This document shows positions 24,861 to 34,682 of a stretch of 64,000 bases of DNA, piece by piece. This DNA is from Halobellus inordinatus (GTDB lineage Archaea > Halobacteriota > Halobacteria > Halobacteriales > Haloferacaceae). The stretch lies in assembly GCF_024464655.1 (NCBI RefSeq), contig NZ_JANHAV010000005.1, forward strand, positions 1-64,000, in the 5' to 3' direction. How positions within the stretch are numbered: the stretch's first letter is position 1; every line of letters begins with the position of its first letter. The translations under genes and the position numbers were made by a program. The notes beneath the pieces were generated by a model, which saw only the letters and a list, made by a program, of their open reading frames with translations, was not told the origin of the DNA and searched no databases.

Positions 24861-25478
24861 CTATTCCAGGCGTTCGAGGTCTCCGCGACGTTCGCGCTGC
24901 ATAATCCCGCTCGCGAACAGCCGCAGTTTCGAGACGAGTTCGGCTTCCGTTTCGTACGTGGCGACGCGGAGATCCCACCGCACCTGGGCCGAGCGGATCA
25001 TCGCGCTCGTGACGTCGTCCCCGTGGAGGAAGATGAGCCGATCACTGTGGGTTTCCGAGAGAGCCTCCAGAACGCTTCCAGCTTCTTCGCCGACGCCGAA
25101 ATTGTGGCCGAGAAAGGGCAGCACAAACGCAGTCGCGTTGCTGCACCGCGTGTATTCGATGCTCTGTGTCGCCGCGTCGACGTCGTCGGTGTCTACGTCC
25201 ACGTCGAGCGCGAGGAACGCGTTCACGCCGGGATCGACGCGGAGCTCGCCCTGTATGCGCCGCAAGAGCGCCTGCGCGCCGTCGATCTCGTCTCTGTTCT
25301 GAAAGAGACGACGCAGCGGGCCGGGGAGGTCGGCCACGTCGATATCGCGGCGTTCCTCCTCGCTGAGGACGTAGTTGAGGTTGAACGACTTGTAGGGACC
25401 CATCAGATAGAACAGAAACCGATCGTACGTCACCTCCCCCAGCCGATCGAGGATGCGGTCGCGCGTGATCGCTGTCAT
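24861..25478 (-). CDS. Conserved haloarchaeal protein (possibly DUF7509)
   Basis: The 205-residue protein reads F-L-F-Y-L-M-G-P-Y near residue 21 and has an alternating strand/helix order with R-L-I-F-L-H-G-D-D late in the chain, reminiscent of TIR-like or nucleoside-binding folds. I believe this is the haloarchaeal DUF7509 family, but I cannot check. It is divergent from an ArsR-type regulator, about 100 bases apart, with a TATA-like TATTTAAAA between them. Confidence 0.5.
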   Translation of the reverse strand: MTAITRDRILDRLGEVTYDRFLFYLMGPYKSFNLNYVLSEEERRDIDVADLPGPLRRLFQNRDEIDGAQALLRRIQGELRVDPGVNAFLALDVDVDTDDVDAATQSIEYTRCSNATAFVLPFLGHNFGVGEEAGSVLEALSETHSDRLIFLHGDDVTSAMIRSAQVRWDLRVATYETEAELVSKLRLFASGIMQRERRGDLERLE

Positions 25479-25576
25479 ACGCCGCGGTATCCAGCGGCAG
25501 TATTTAAAAAGCGGTGTTTTTAGCGATATTCGGCTTGAGAAAAGCTAAACGTCTCGTGTCCGTACTTCGAGGCACG

Positions 25577-25990
25577 ATGGCGACGAATCACTCCCAGACA
25601 CTCGGGGAGGGGCTGCCCGAGGACCCGGCAGATCTGCTGCCGGAGGAAAGTGTGCTCTCGCTGGACGACTATCTCGCGATGCACGCCGCGGTGGGGCACC
25701 GGACACGCTACGAGATTCTCTATCGGCTCGTGCACAGCGGGGATATGAGTCCCAAAGAACTCGAAGCGGCGATGGAGATCGACGACAGCACGCTGCACTA
25801 TCACCTGAACAAGCTCGTCGACGTTGGTCTCGTGGAGAAGCGCCAGCGGACGGAGCGGGGACAAGACGGCCTCTACACGTACTACCGGGCGACCGTGTTC
25901 GGAGCGGTGACGTTGACTGAGGGCGTGGATGAGCTGATCCGCGGCGAGCAGGAGTTCGAGTCGATGTACGACAGTTCCGCCGAGGACTGA
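25577..25990 (+). CDS. ArsR-type winged-helix regulator
   Basis: The 137-residue protein has a helix-turn-helix with A-V-G-H-R-T-R-Y-E-I-L-Y, S-P-K-E-L-E-A-A-M and D-D-S-T-L-H-Y-H-L-N-K-L, followed by a wing. No metal-binding cysteines are visible, so it is not a metal sensor of the classical kind. The ATG at 25577 was preferred because an upstream frame lacks family likeness. It may regulate the divergent gene. Confidence 0.8.
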   Translation: MATNHSQTLGEGLPEDPADLLPEESVLSLDDYLAMHAAVGHRTRYEILYRLVHSGDMSPKELEAAMEIDDSTLHYHLNKLVDVGLVEKRQRTERGQDGLYTYYRATVFGAVTLTEGVDELIRGEQEFESMYDSSAED

Positions 25991-26006
25991 TTCGGCCCGC
26001 GTGTAC

Positions 26007-26978
26007 TCATTTTAGCGCACCGATTCGTGTTCGGTCCGCAAAGCACGGAATTTCCTGGACTTCGGGAGTTCTCGTATTGGCGTCGCCGTCGACGGTGCCG
26101 AGTCCGTCTTCGACCTGTAGTTCGGCCGCTCGGGTGTCGATCGTATCCCACGCACTCTCGACGACCGATTCGAGCCGGACAGGGCGGGGGTCGCTGATGT
26201 CTTGTCCCTGTGTGGCTAGCATCAGCACCTGCTCGATGAGGTCCTCCATCCGGTCGGCCGCGCGGGCCGCTCGGTCGACGTGCGGCGAGTCCAGGTCCCT
26301 TTGTGCAAGGCGCAGGGACCCGGTCACGACGTTGAGTGGGTTCCGGAGGTCGTGGGAGATGACGCCCGCGAACGTCTCCAGCCGCTCGTTCTGGGCTTCG
26401 AGCGTCTGCTCGCGCCGCACGCGACCCAGCGAGTGCGTGATCATATCGGCGACCGTCCGCAGAAGGTTCACCTCCGTGTCGTCCCACTGGCGGTGGGACT
26501 CGACGACGTCGAATCCGACGAACCCTTCGAGCGACCAGTTGTCGACCATCGGCAGAAAAACGGCCGACGCGACGCCATCGCTCGACAGCAACTCGCAGAG
26601 GTGGGTGCCTCGTGGGAGCTCGCTCGTCCGAACGACCGTGTTGTCGAAGCGTTCGAGCCGACGGTGCAGCCACTCGAACTCCTCGAGGTCGAGCCGCTGG
26701 GCGCTCCAGGGAACGACGCCCTCGTCGGTCCACTCGGTCGTCCTCTCGAAGCCGCCGTTCTGAGCCTGGAAGACGTAGCCACGGTCGGCACCGATGTGTG
26801 TCCCGACGCTTTCGAGCCCCCATCGCAGTTTCGTCTCCAACTCGTCGGGCTCGGCGCTCATCAGACTCGTCGAGATGTCGAGGATGAGGTCGTAGAGTTC
26901 GATCTGGTGGGATGCGTCGGTCTCCCGGGAAAACTCGAACTCCGATCGACCGTCGGCTTCTTCGCCGAGCCCGTCCAT
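26007..26978 (-). CDS. Histidine-kinase-like sensor truncated before the ATPase domain
   Basis: The protein (323 residues from the likely Met at 26978) has a GAF-type sensor domain and the dimerisation/phosphorylation helix with the H-box V-I-S-H-D-L-R-N-P-L. It then ends after an incomplete segment (VDGDANTRTPEVQ) where the N-box and ATP-binding G-boxes should begin. Without the ATPase domain it cannot phosphorylate itself; it may accept phosphate from another kinase or be decayed. The end lies 16 bases from the stop of the ArsR gene, so a rearrangement here may have removed the rest. Confidence 0.7.
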   Translation of the reverse strand: MDGLGEEADGRSEFEFSRETDASHQIELYDLILDISTSLMSAEPDELETKLRWGLESVGTHIGADRGYVFQAQNGGFERTTEWTDEGVVPWSAQRLDLEEFEWLHRRLERFDNTVVRTSELPRGTHLCELLSSDGVASAVFLPMVDNWSLEGFVGFDVVESHRQWDDTEVNLLRTVADMITHSLGRVRREQTLEAQNERLETFAGVISHDLRNPLNVVTGSLRLAQRDLDSPHVDRAARAADRMEDLIEQVLMLATQGQDISDPRPVRLESVVESAWDTIDTRAAELQVEDGLGTVDGDANTRTPEVQEIPCFADRTRIGALK

Positions 26979-27152
26979 ACCCCCGGTTTCGCCGATTCGC
27001 GTTGTATCTTTTGCGCTCCAAATATCAGCGGAGAGTCTCGCTCGAGGGCGGCGCGGTCGGAGAGAAAAACTGTAACGGCCGCCGCGTTGCGACACGCCGG
27101 AGTCGCAAGCGCCGCCAGCAGCTATTTAATTTCAGAACACCAACACTTGTGT

Positions 27153-27362
27153 ATGGGACTCAGTGCCCGCAACGATCTGGCTGGAACCGTGACCGCGATC
27201 AAGAAAGACGAGATCACGGCGGAGGTGGTGGTCGAACTCGGCGACGGTCAGACAGTCACCTCGACGATCACGCGCGGCTCCGCAGACCGGTTGGACCTCG
27301 CGGAAGGCGACGAGGTGTCGGCCGTGATCAAAGCGAGCGAAGTGATGATCGCCAAAGAGTGA
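27153..27362 (+). CDS. TOBE/Mop-domain protein
   Basis: The 69-residue protein begins S-A-R-N-D-L-A-G-T-V and ends V-S-A-V-I-K-A-S-E-V-M-I-A, the pattern of molbindin-like TOBE domains that bind molybdate or tungstate. A TATA-like TTTAAT lies about 25 bases before the ATG, which suggests a leaderless transcript. It may store oxyanions. It sits alone between two kinase genes. Confidence 0.8.
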   Translation: MGLSARNDLAGTVTAIKKDEITAEVVVELGDGQTVTSTITRGSADRLDLAEGDEVSAVIKASEVMIAKE

Positions 27363-27380
27363 CGCCGCGCGACTGCGCGA

Positions 27381-29546
27381 TTAGCCCACTTTCGGAAGCT
27401 CGACCACGAAGACGGCTCCGTCCGAGTCGTCGCCGGCGTTTCCTGCCGTCTTGTCTTCGATGGCGACGTCGCCGCCGTACATTTCGACCAGCGTCTTGAC
27501 GAGATACAGTCCCATTCCGGTCCCTTCGCTTTCGAGTCCTTTCTCGCCACGTCCGAAGATTGTGTCTTTCTGACTGTCGGGCACGCCCGGCCCGTTGTCG
27601 GCGATTCGGACGGCGACGGTCTCCTCGCGCTCTGTCGTCGACACCTCCACTTTGGGGATCTCCGTGTCGTTGTGCTGGACGGCGTTCGTCAACAGGTTCC
27701 GGAAGACCGAGCCCAGCATCTCGTTTGCCCACACCGCCACCGAGGGAACCGTCCCCGAGACGGTGATCACCGCCTCCGAGTACGTCGAACGAACGTCGTC
27801 GAGTTCGGTTTCGAGCGCGTTTGCGAGGTCGACCTGCTGGCGCTCCCCGTCGGTCGTGAGCATCACGTCTGCGATGCTCCGCGCGGTTCGTGTCAGTTCT
27901 ACCGCGTGCATCGCTCCCTCCTGAATCGTCTCGATGTGCTCTCGGCCCTCGTCGTCGACGTGGTCGGTGAGGAAGTCGGCGTACGCCGTGACTAACTGCA
28001 GGTCGTTTCGGATGTCGTGGCGGAGCATCTGGTTCAGCACGTCGAGGTTGTCCCGCTGTTCTTTGAGCCGCTGTTGGAACCGTTTGCGCTCGGTGATGTC
28101 CTGTACGACGCCGTCGATGACTGTCTCACCGCCGACCTCTCTGGCGATCGCGGTGACCGCCCCCCAGATCGTCTCGCCCGCGAGGGTTTCCAGTTCGAAC
28201 TCCTCGTCCTGGACGAATCCCTGATCGAGCAGGCGATCGGCGAACTCGCTGTACTCGCTCGGGTCGACGTAGAGATCGCGCACGTGTTGCTCGCGCAGGT
28301 GAGCTTTCGAGTCGGCGTCGAAAATGTCGACCATCGCGTCGTTCAGGAGCGTGAACTCGTCGTCGGGGCCGGGTGTGTGCTGATAGACCCCGATCGGGAG
28401 GTTCGTGACGAGTCGTTCGTAGCGTTCGAGCGCCTGCTCGCGTTCCTTGCGCTCGGCGATGTCTTGGACCACCTTGTGGACGTGTTCGTTGCCCGCCGCG
28501 TCTTCCGACAGCGACGCCGTGACGATCACGTCCTTCGTCGCGCCGTCGAGCGTTTCGAGTTGCACCTCGCGTCTGACCTGGTCACCGTCGGTGTTCCGTA
28601 GCGCCTCCATCAAGTCACTGCGCGCTGTAGGGTTCACGTAGAACTCCGCCACGCGCCGCCCGCGGAGTTGGTCGGCCGAGGTGGCCTCTAAGAGCGACAC
28701 GAGCGCGGGGTTGACGTACTCGAACGTGCCGTCCGGCGTCGGATCGGTTCGGAAGACGCCGCTGGGGACGGTCTTCAGCATATTGTGGGAGAGTTCGAGC
28801 TTCTGTCTGTACTGTTCGCGTTCGGTGACGTCGTACTGGAAGCCGACGTAGTTGGCGAGCGCGCCCGCGTCGTCGTACAGCGGGGCGACCGTGATCCGGT
28901 TGTAGAACTCGGAGCCGTCTTTGCGATAGTTGCAGAGTTCGACTGTGACGGGCTCCTCGGCGTCGATCGCCTCGCGCATCGCCGCGACAGCGTCCGGATC
29001 GGTCTTTTCGCCCTGCAGGAACCGGCAGTTGCGGCCGACAATTTCTTCGGTGGCGTAGCCGGTGAGGTCATGAAATGTCTCGTTCGCGTAGATCAGCGGG
29101 TTGTCTTCCTGGGCGGGATCGCTGATCGTGATCCCGATCGGAGCTTCGTCGACGACCTTCGATTTTCGTTCGAGTTCGGGTTCGTGGGTGCCGGATGAAA
29201 CTCTTCTCACCCGAGCGAGTACGAACTCCCCCGCGTCGTCGCCTTCGTCCATCTCTACAGTCGACGTACGCAGTTCGACGGGGGACACGTCGCCGACGCC
29301 GGTCGTCAGTCGAACGACGAGGGTATCAGCGCCAGTGTTATCGCCTGCGAGAGCCGAGGCGACGTCTCGGTCAGACGACGTGAGCGTCGAAAACGCCCGA
29401 CCGACGAGGTCGTCTCGTTGCCCGCCCACGACATCGCAGAACTGTTGGTTGCACTCGCGAATGACGCCCGCCGGCGAGTCGAGAAGCACGAGGCCGTCCG
29501 GGTCGGCCTCGAAGAGGGAGTGATATGCTGACGCTGAAAGAGGCAT
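27381..29546 (-). CDS. LOV/PAS-domain sensor histidine kinase
   Basis: The protein has four PAS-type domains followed by a kinase core. The second one is a LOV domain with the flavin-adduct motif G-R-N-C-R-F-L-Q (Cys about 174 from the chosen start) and the conserved N-Y-R-K-D-G-S-E-F tail. The kinase shows an H-box (RHDIRNDLQ), an N-box (NLLTNAVQHN) and G-boxes (DNGPGVP, GTGMGLYLVK), so it should be active. The start at 29546 was chosen because the residues before it are unlike a PAS domain. It probably senses blue light, and other signals through the remaining PAS domains. Confidence 0.85.
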   Translation of the reverse strand: MPLSASAYHSLFEADPDGLVLLDSPAGVIRECNQQFCDVVGGQRDDLVGRAFSTLTSSDRDVASALAGDNTGADTLVVRLTTGVGDVSPVELRTSTVEMDEGDDAGEFVLARVRRVSSGTHEPELERKSKVVDEAPIGITISDPAQEDNPLIYANETFHDLTGYATEEIVGRNCRFLQGEKTDPDAVAAMREAIDAEEPVTVELCNYRKDGSEFYNRITVAPLYDDAGALANYVGFQYDVTEREQYRQKLELSHNMLKTVPSGVFRTDPTPDGTFEYVNPALVSLLEATSADQLRGRRVAEFYVNPTARSDLMEALRNTDGDQVRREVQLETLDGATKDVIVTASLSEDAAGNEHVHKVVQDIAERKEREQALERYERLVTNLPIGVYQHTPGPDDEFTLLNDAMVDIFDADSKAHLREQHVRDLYVDPSEYSEFADRLLDQGFVQDEEFELETLAGETIWGAVTAIAREVGGETVIDGVVQDITERKRFQQRLKEQRDNLDVLNQMLRHDIRNDLQLVTAYADFLTDHVDDEGREHIETIQEGAMHAVELTRTARSIADVMLTTDGERQQVDLANALETELDDVRSTYSEAVITVSGTVPSVAVWANEMLGSVFRNLLTNAVQHNDTEIPKVEVSTTEREETVAVRIADNGPGVPDSQKDTIFGRGEKGLESEGTGMGLYLVKTLVEMYGGDVAIEDKTAGNAGDDSDGAVFVVELPKVG

Positions 29547-29652
29547 ACCGAGGGTAATCCCACCGTACTCATAAATCAGTTCGGAGCGACGGCGCCGAGT
29601 CACAACGCTCATACCGGGAACCTCAAATTAGGATACATCTACCGTCGCACCG

Positions 29653-30063
29653 ATGTTCAAGCCATATAGCGTAATTATCGTTTTCCTGGTAGTATTCGCC
29701 GGCTGTGCCGGATCTTCACAGACTGCTGAGACGCCGGCGCCGGAGCCCACGCGGACCGGGACAGCGACGACCACCCAACCGTCGCACCCGCCGAACCTCG
29801 ATCAGCGGTTGTACGGGGTTGTGACTGCGGATAACCGATCCGAATACGCGTCAAAAGCCGGTCTGGCCTACGACAATAGATCGGTCCAAGTCGTGGTCGA
29901 GTTGACTTCGGGTGCATCGCTTCCGGAGGGGTACGACGTGCGCGTCGAACTGCGGCAAGGCCAGCTCGTCCAAGGCTACGTCGCAGTCGACCAACTCGTC
30001 GGCCTCTCGCGACACGAGAACGTCTCTGCGGTCCGACCGCCGAAGGAGCCACAGCCGACGTAA
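29653..30063 (+). CDS. Small lipoprotein paired with the surface protease
   Basis: The 136-residue protein has a signal with lipobox F-A-G-C, a Thr/Pro-rich linker and a strand-rich domain (VQVVVELTSGASLPEGYDV). It ends one base before the protease gene. The domain resembles an inhibitor/prodomain (a similar V-V-V-E-A-A region lies in the N-terminus of the protease), so it may act as an external chaperone or inhibitor; that is inference. Confidence 0.6.
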   Translation: MFKPYSVIIVFLVVFAGCAGSSQTAETPAPEPTRTGTATTTQPSHPPNLDQRLYGVVTADNRSEYASKAGLAYDNRSVQVVVELTSGASLPEGYDVRVELRQGQLVQGYVAVDQLVGLSRHENVSAVRPPKEPQPT

Positions 30064-30064
30064 G

Positions 30065-33000
30065 ATGGACCGAAAAAAGCTTCTCGTCCTCGCGACGGTC
30101 ACCGTCCTGATTGTGGCGGGTGCGGTCCCTGCGGTCGGGGCCGGTGGTGCGACGAATACGGCAGCTAGCGACAGTAGCTCGCTGTCTACCCCCGGCATTG
30201 GAACGCCCACAGATCAGAGTGCGACTGCCTCGGACGACGACGCGAACGCGACCCCACCGGAGGTCAAAATCGAATCCGGACTCCTCGACGATCAGACCGC
30301 CACGTCGTCGTCCGGACCATCGCTCACGACTGACGCACAGAGCGGGGAGATGGTCGACGTCGTCGTCGAAGCAGCGGCGGGGAACGGGGACGCCGTCGCC
30401 GATCGCGTTCGCGGCAACGCCGGGGCCGTCGCACTCAGACACGGCAATCTCGTACAAGCGCGCCTCCCACGATCGGCGCTGACAGCCGTCGCGAACACGC
30501 CTGCCGTCGAACGCATCCGCCGACCCAACCGTCCGACGACGGCCACCGTCGACCGCGGGAGCGTTGTGAGCGAAGGGCTCGCAACGATGAACACCTCCGG
30601 CGCGTACACTGCAGGCCACTACGGCGACAACGTCACCGTCGCCGTGGTCGATATGGAGTTCAATGCGACGAATCCGGAGATCAGCGACAACGTCGCGGAC
30701 GTGTACAATCCTGGAGGGGACTTCACGAATACCTCGGACGCACACGGGACTGCGGTCTCGGAGGTCGTCGTCGACACCGCACCGAACGTCTCGCTGGTGT
30801 TGATCGACGTCGAATCCGGCGTCGACCTCCTCGATGCGATGGATTACATCCGCGAGGACACGTCCGTCGACGTGGCCGTGATGTCGCTGTCGTGGTACAA
30901 CGTGGGGCCGCTGGACGGCAGCGGGGCGTTCAACGAGGAGTTCGAGCAGTCCGCGGCAAACGGAACCGTCTGGAGCGTCTCCTCCGGCAACGCGGCAAAC
31001 GGAAACCACTGGCACGGGAGTTGGCAGGACGGTGACGGCGACGACTGGCTGAACTTCACGAGCGACCGGGAGTTGCTGACCGTCGAAAGCAGTGGCAGCG
31101 GGAGCGTGTGGCTGCAGTGGGACGATTGGAAGCAGAGCGATCAGAACTACGACCTCTACCTGTACGATAGTAAAAGCGATTATCCCGACAACCCGGCCGT
31201 AGTGTCTAATAACGTTCAGAACACGACATACACTGGTGAGCCGACAGAGGCGATCGGTTTAGGAACCGGCGCAACCGGGACCTACTACCTCGCCATCAAG
31301 CGCGAAAACGCGGCGACGGAACCAGTCACGTTCACGCTGTTCAGCGGCGACAAACAGTCGCTCACGCCATCCACGGCTGCTCGGAGCGTGACCAATCCGA
31401 CGACGGACGCAGTGCTGACCGTCGGCGCGACGCGGTACGACACTGACGAGGTCGAAGCCTTCTCCTCGCGCGGGCCGACACTCGACGGCCGAATCAAGCC
31501 CGATATCGTCGCACCTGATGGGGTCTCGACGGACGCGTACGAACCCGATCGCTTCTTCGGAACGTCCGCGTCGGCGCCCCACGCCGGCGGCGTCATCGCG
31601 CTGATGGCGGATAAAAACGATTCGCTGAGCCCGAGCGAGACGGTCTCGGTGCTCGAAACGACCGCGAACGAGAGCGCCGTACCCGGAACTGAACCCGATA
31701 ACGGCGCCGGATCGGGCCTCGTCGATGCCGCTGCAGCAGTCGGATCCGTCAGCTATTCAGAGACCACGCCGCCGTCGCTCACGAACACCGCTGCCGTCGA
31801 CGCGACAGACAGCGACGGGGTCGTCGTCGAAGGCGATACGGTGACCGTCAACGCCACCGTGACGGACGACGACAGCGGCGTGAAGAACGTCACGGCGAAC
31901 GTCTCGGCGTTCGGCGCGGGGACGATCGCACTCACCGACTCCGACGGGGATGCAAAGTACAACGCGACGTTCACTGTCGACGCGCCGCCGGACGCCTATG
32001 GCGCGGAGTACACCGTTCCGATCACGGCGTACGACGTTGCCGAGAACAACGACACGGTCCAGACTAACACGCTCCAGTTGACCGACGCGGAACCGCCGTC
32101 GATCACTGACGCGACAGCGGTCGACCTGTCGGACGGCGACGGAGCGGTGACCGCACTCGAGTCGGTGACGATCAACGCGACAGCGACCGACGCCGAAAGC
32201 GGGGTGGACCGCGTGACCGCCGACGCCTCTGCCTTCGGGGCTGGAACGGTCACGCTCACCGACGCTGACGGCGATGCGGTCTACAACGCGACCGTCGCGG
32301 TCGACGCCGACGAGACGTCGCCAAACGGAAGCTACGCGATTCCGATAACCGCAGTCGACTACGCCGGCAACAGCAACGCGACGGACACGAACGAACTCCA
32401 ACTCAACGTCAGCGATCGCACGGCGCCAAGCATCTCCGGATTCTCGGTCCGAGTCATCGATACGCGGACCCTGTACACGACGTTCAGCGCGAGCGAGACG
32501 CTCTCCGATGTCGAAGTTCGGATTACCGACGTCGCGACTGGAACGACAGTCCAGACGTTGACCGAGGCCGATTTCGGCAGTGAAGACGGATTCTACTCCA
32601 ACATCACCGGCCTCAAAGAGGCGGGTCGCTACCGCGCCACGCTCGTCGCGGCCAACGACTCGGCAGGGAACAACGGCGCGAGCGGACAGAGCGCGAGCGT
32701 CCAACTCGTCGTAGAAGACGTTACGGTCGAGCATCTGAGCGGCCCCGAACCGGACAGCGACAACCTCACGTCGCGAGTATACCTCACGCAGGGACCCGAC
32801 GGACTGCTCCAGATGCAACTCCGGGATAAATCGGGTTCAGACCTCGTCAACCGCACGGACCTCTCGGACATCGGCGTCGCCTCGGACACGCGGCTCGCGA
32901 TCAACGTCACCGTGACCGACTGGACCCCGCGTCTCCTCCTCGGTACGGGCCGAAACGCGACGTGGGACACTACCGCCCTGGACGCGAACACGACAGCGAT

Positions 33001-34585
33001 CAACGTCACGACTGCCCCCGCCGACGTGCAGTACAACCAATCACAGCTCGATGGGACGAACGACCCCTGGTCGGAGACCGACCGCGCAGACGTCAGCGCG
33101 AACGCGTCGGTCGATATGGCAGTCTCCGATCTGGGGTCCTTCGATGCCGCGCGGCGCGACAGATTCACGGGTGCGATGCTGACGACCGACGCACAGTCGT
33201 TCGGAGCGCCGGAGTACGACGAAACTACCGGCGGACTGCGTCTCTACGTCGCCGCTCCGCACTACAACGTCGACGGCGGGCAGAACCAGGGGTTCTTCAC
33301 CGCATTCCTTCCGACGGCCGTGCTCGACGACTGGGGCGTCTCCGATCCGGCGAACATCGAGGTCTCAGCGATCGGGACGACGGCGGAGCCAGCGTCGAGC
33401 ACAGTGACCGCCGAGGGAATCCGACTCGAAGTCCCGACCCACTACTCCGCTGGTGACGTCGAAGTCGCGCCGGACGCGACGCCGCCGGCGGTGCGAAACC
33501 CGACGATCAGTGACCAGACGGACGGCGACGGGATGGTGGCCGACGGCGACCGCGTCCGGGTCGCGGCGACCGTCACAGACGGCGGCAGCGTCGCTTCGGT
33601 CGAGGCCGACGCCTCGGCCTTTGGTGGCGGGACGATCGACCTGCGCGATGCGGACGCCGACGATACCTACACCGGCAACTTCACCGTCGACGGCGCTGCG
33701 ATCGGATCGGGCGATTCGTACGCGGTCGCGGTGACCGCGACCGACGCAGTTGGAAACGCGAAGACCGCGTCGACCAACGCCCTGTCGGTGCCTGGCAGCG
33801 GGGACAGCGGAAGCAGCGGTGGTAGTAGCGGCGGCAGTGGTGGTGGCGGTGGCGCACCCGCTCCGGCGCCTGCACCGACCCCGACTCCGACGCCGAAGAC
33901 GACCTCGAACCTCACTGAAACCGACGCCGGTGCCGAACTCAGCGTCCGGAACGCCAAGTCCGGTGAGACCGTCGGCGCGGCGTTCGGCAATCGCACGCGG
34001 TCGGACGTCGGCACGGTGACGGAGGTACGTATCACCCCGGCCAGCGACACGGAGAGCCTGCGAATATCGGTGACGCCCCCGACGCGGACGACGGCGGAGG
34101 CACCCGAACTGACCGACGGGGATCCCGTCGGCTACTTCCACGCGGACGCGACCGGCGTGTCGGACGACCAGATCAGCAACGCGACGCTGCGCGTCTCCGT
34201 GTCCAACGCGTCGCTGCCGGCCGGAACCGCTCCCGAGCAGGTACGGCTCTACCGGCACCACGACGGCGCGTGGCAGCGACTGAACACCACGCACATCGGG
34301 AACGGCACGTACGAGGCAGAGACACCCGGGTTCTCGGTGTTCGCGATCGGAACCGAGCCCCGTGATGGGAGCGGCGTCTCGGCCGCCGAAGAGTCGACAA
34401 ACACGCCGACAGTCACCCCCGCTGCGTCGTCGGCGGTCGGACCGGCAGAGACGACTCGATCCCCGTCGACGTCAGTAGCGACGACGGCACCGACGTCGAC
34501 GGAGCAGTCCGCGCCCGGGTTCGGGCCCGCCGCCGGCGTCGTTGCCGTGGTGGCTGCCGCGCTCCTCGCGCGCCGACATCGGTGA
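30065..34585 (+). CDS. Subtilisin-like surface protease with PGF-CTERM anchor
   Basis: The 1,506-residue protein has a signal peptide, a prodomain and a subtilisin domain with D196 (AVVDMEF), H227 (DAHGTA), oxyanion N309 (SSGN) and S501 (GTSASAPH). A pre-peptidase-like beta domain is inserted between N309 and S501. Several Ig-like repeats follow (each with V-T-V-N-A-T and A-F-G-A-G-T), then a Gly/Pro linker, a PGF-pre-PGF domain and a C-terminal P-G-F-G plus helix plus R-R motif cut by archaeosortase A. It is therefore processed and lipid-anchored outside the cell. Confidence 0.85.
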   Translation: MDRKKLLVLATVTVLIVAGAVPAVGAGGATNTAASDSSSLSTPGIGTPTDQSATASDDDANATPPEVKIESGLLDDQTATSSSGPSLTTDAQSGEMVDVVVEAAAGNGDAVADRVRGNAGAVALRHGNLVQARLPRSALTAVANTPAVERIRRPNRPTTATVDRGSVVSEGLATMNTSGAYTAGHYGDNVTVAVVDMEFNATNPEISDNVADVYNPGGDFTNTSDAHGTAVSEVVVDTAPNVSLVLIDVESGVDLLDAMDYIREDTSVDVAVMSLSWYNVGPLDGSGAFNEEFEQSAANGTVWSVSSGNAANGNHWHGSWQDGDGDDWLNFTSDRELLTVESSGSGSVWLQWDDWKQSDQNYDLYLYDSKSDYPDNPAVVSNNVQNTTYTGEPTEAIGLGTGATGTYYLAIKRENAATEPVTFTLFSGDKQSLTPSTAARSVTNPTTDAVLTVGATRYDTDEVEAFSSRGPTLDGRIKPDIVAPDGVSTDAYEPDRFFGTSASAPHAGGVIALMADKNDSLSPSETVSVLETTANESAVPGTEPDNGAGSGLVDAAAAVGSVSYSETTPPSLTNTAAVDATDSDGVVVEGDTVTVNATVTDDDSGVKNVTANVSAFGAGTIALTDSDGDAKYNATFTVDAPPDAYGAEYTVPITAYDVAENNDTVQTNTLQLTDAEPPSITDATAVDLSDGDGAVTALESVTINATATDAESGVDRVTADASAFGAGTVTLTDADGDAVYNATVAVDADETSPNGSYAIPITAVDYAGNSNATDTNELQLNVSDRTAPSISGFSVRVIDTRTLYTTFSASETLSDVEVRITDVATGTTVQTLTEADFGSEDGFYSNITGLKEAGRYRATLVAANDSAGNNGASGQSASVQLVVEDVTVEHLSGPEPDSDNLTSRVYLTQGPDGLLQMQLRDKSGSDLVNRTDLSDIGVASDTRLAINVTVTDWTPRLLLGTGRNATWDTTALDANTTAINVTTAPADVQYNQSQLDGTNDPWSETDRADVSANASVDMAVSDLGSFDAARRDRFTGAMLTTDAQSFGAPEYDETTGGLRLYVAAPHYNVDGGQNQGFFTAFLPTAVLDDWGVSDPANIEVSAIGTTAEPASSTVTAEGIRLEVPTHYSAGDVEVAPDATPPAVRNPTISDQTDGDGMVADGDRVRVAATVTDGGSVASVEADASAFGGGTIDLRDADADDTYTGNFTVDGAAIGSGDSYAVAVTATDAVGNAKTASTNALSVPGSGDSGSSGGSSGGSGGGGGAPAPAPAPTPTPTPKTTSNLTETDAGAELSVRNAKSGETVGAAFGNRTRSDVGTVTEVRITPASDTESLRISVTPPTRTTAEAPELTDGDPVGYFHADATGVSDDQISNATLRVSVSNASLPAGTAPEQVRLYRHHDGAWQRLNTTHIGNGTYEAETPGFSVFAIGTEPRDGSGVSAAEESTNTPTVTPAASSAVGPAETTRSPSTSVATTAPTSTEQSAPGFGPAAGVVAVVAAALLARRHR

Positions 34586-34682
34586 CCCCGGGCAGGCCGT
34601 CCCGCGGGTGACCCGGGTCACCGAGCATCGTTTTCAGCGCGTGGCATCGAGGAGAGGACTTAACCCCGTCATCTCCTAAGGC

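Noticed and set aside
31757-32818. Long minus-strand frame inside the surface protease
   Set aside because: It is an antisense frame over the Ig-like repeats, with Arg/Val-rich low-complexity content.
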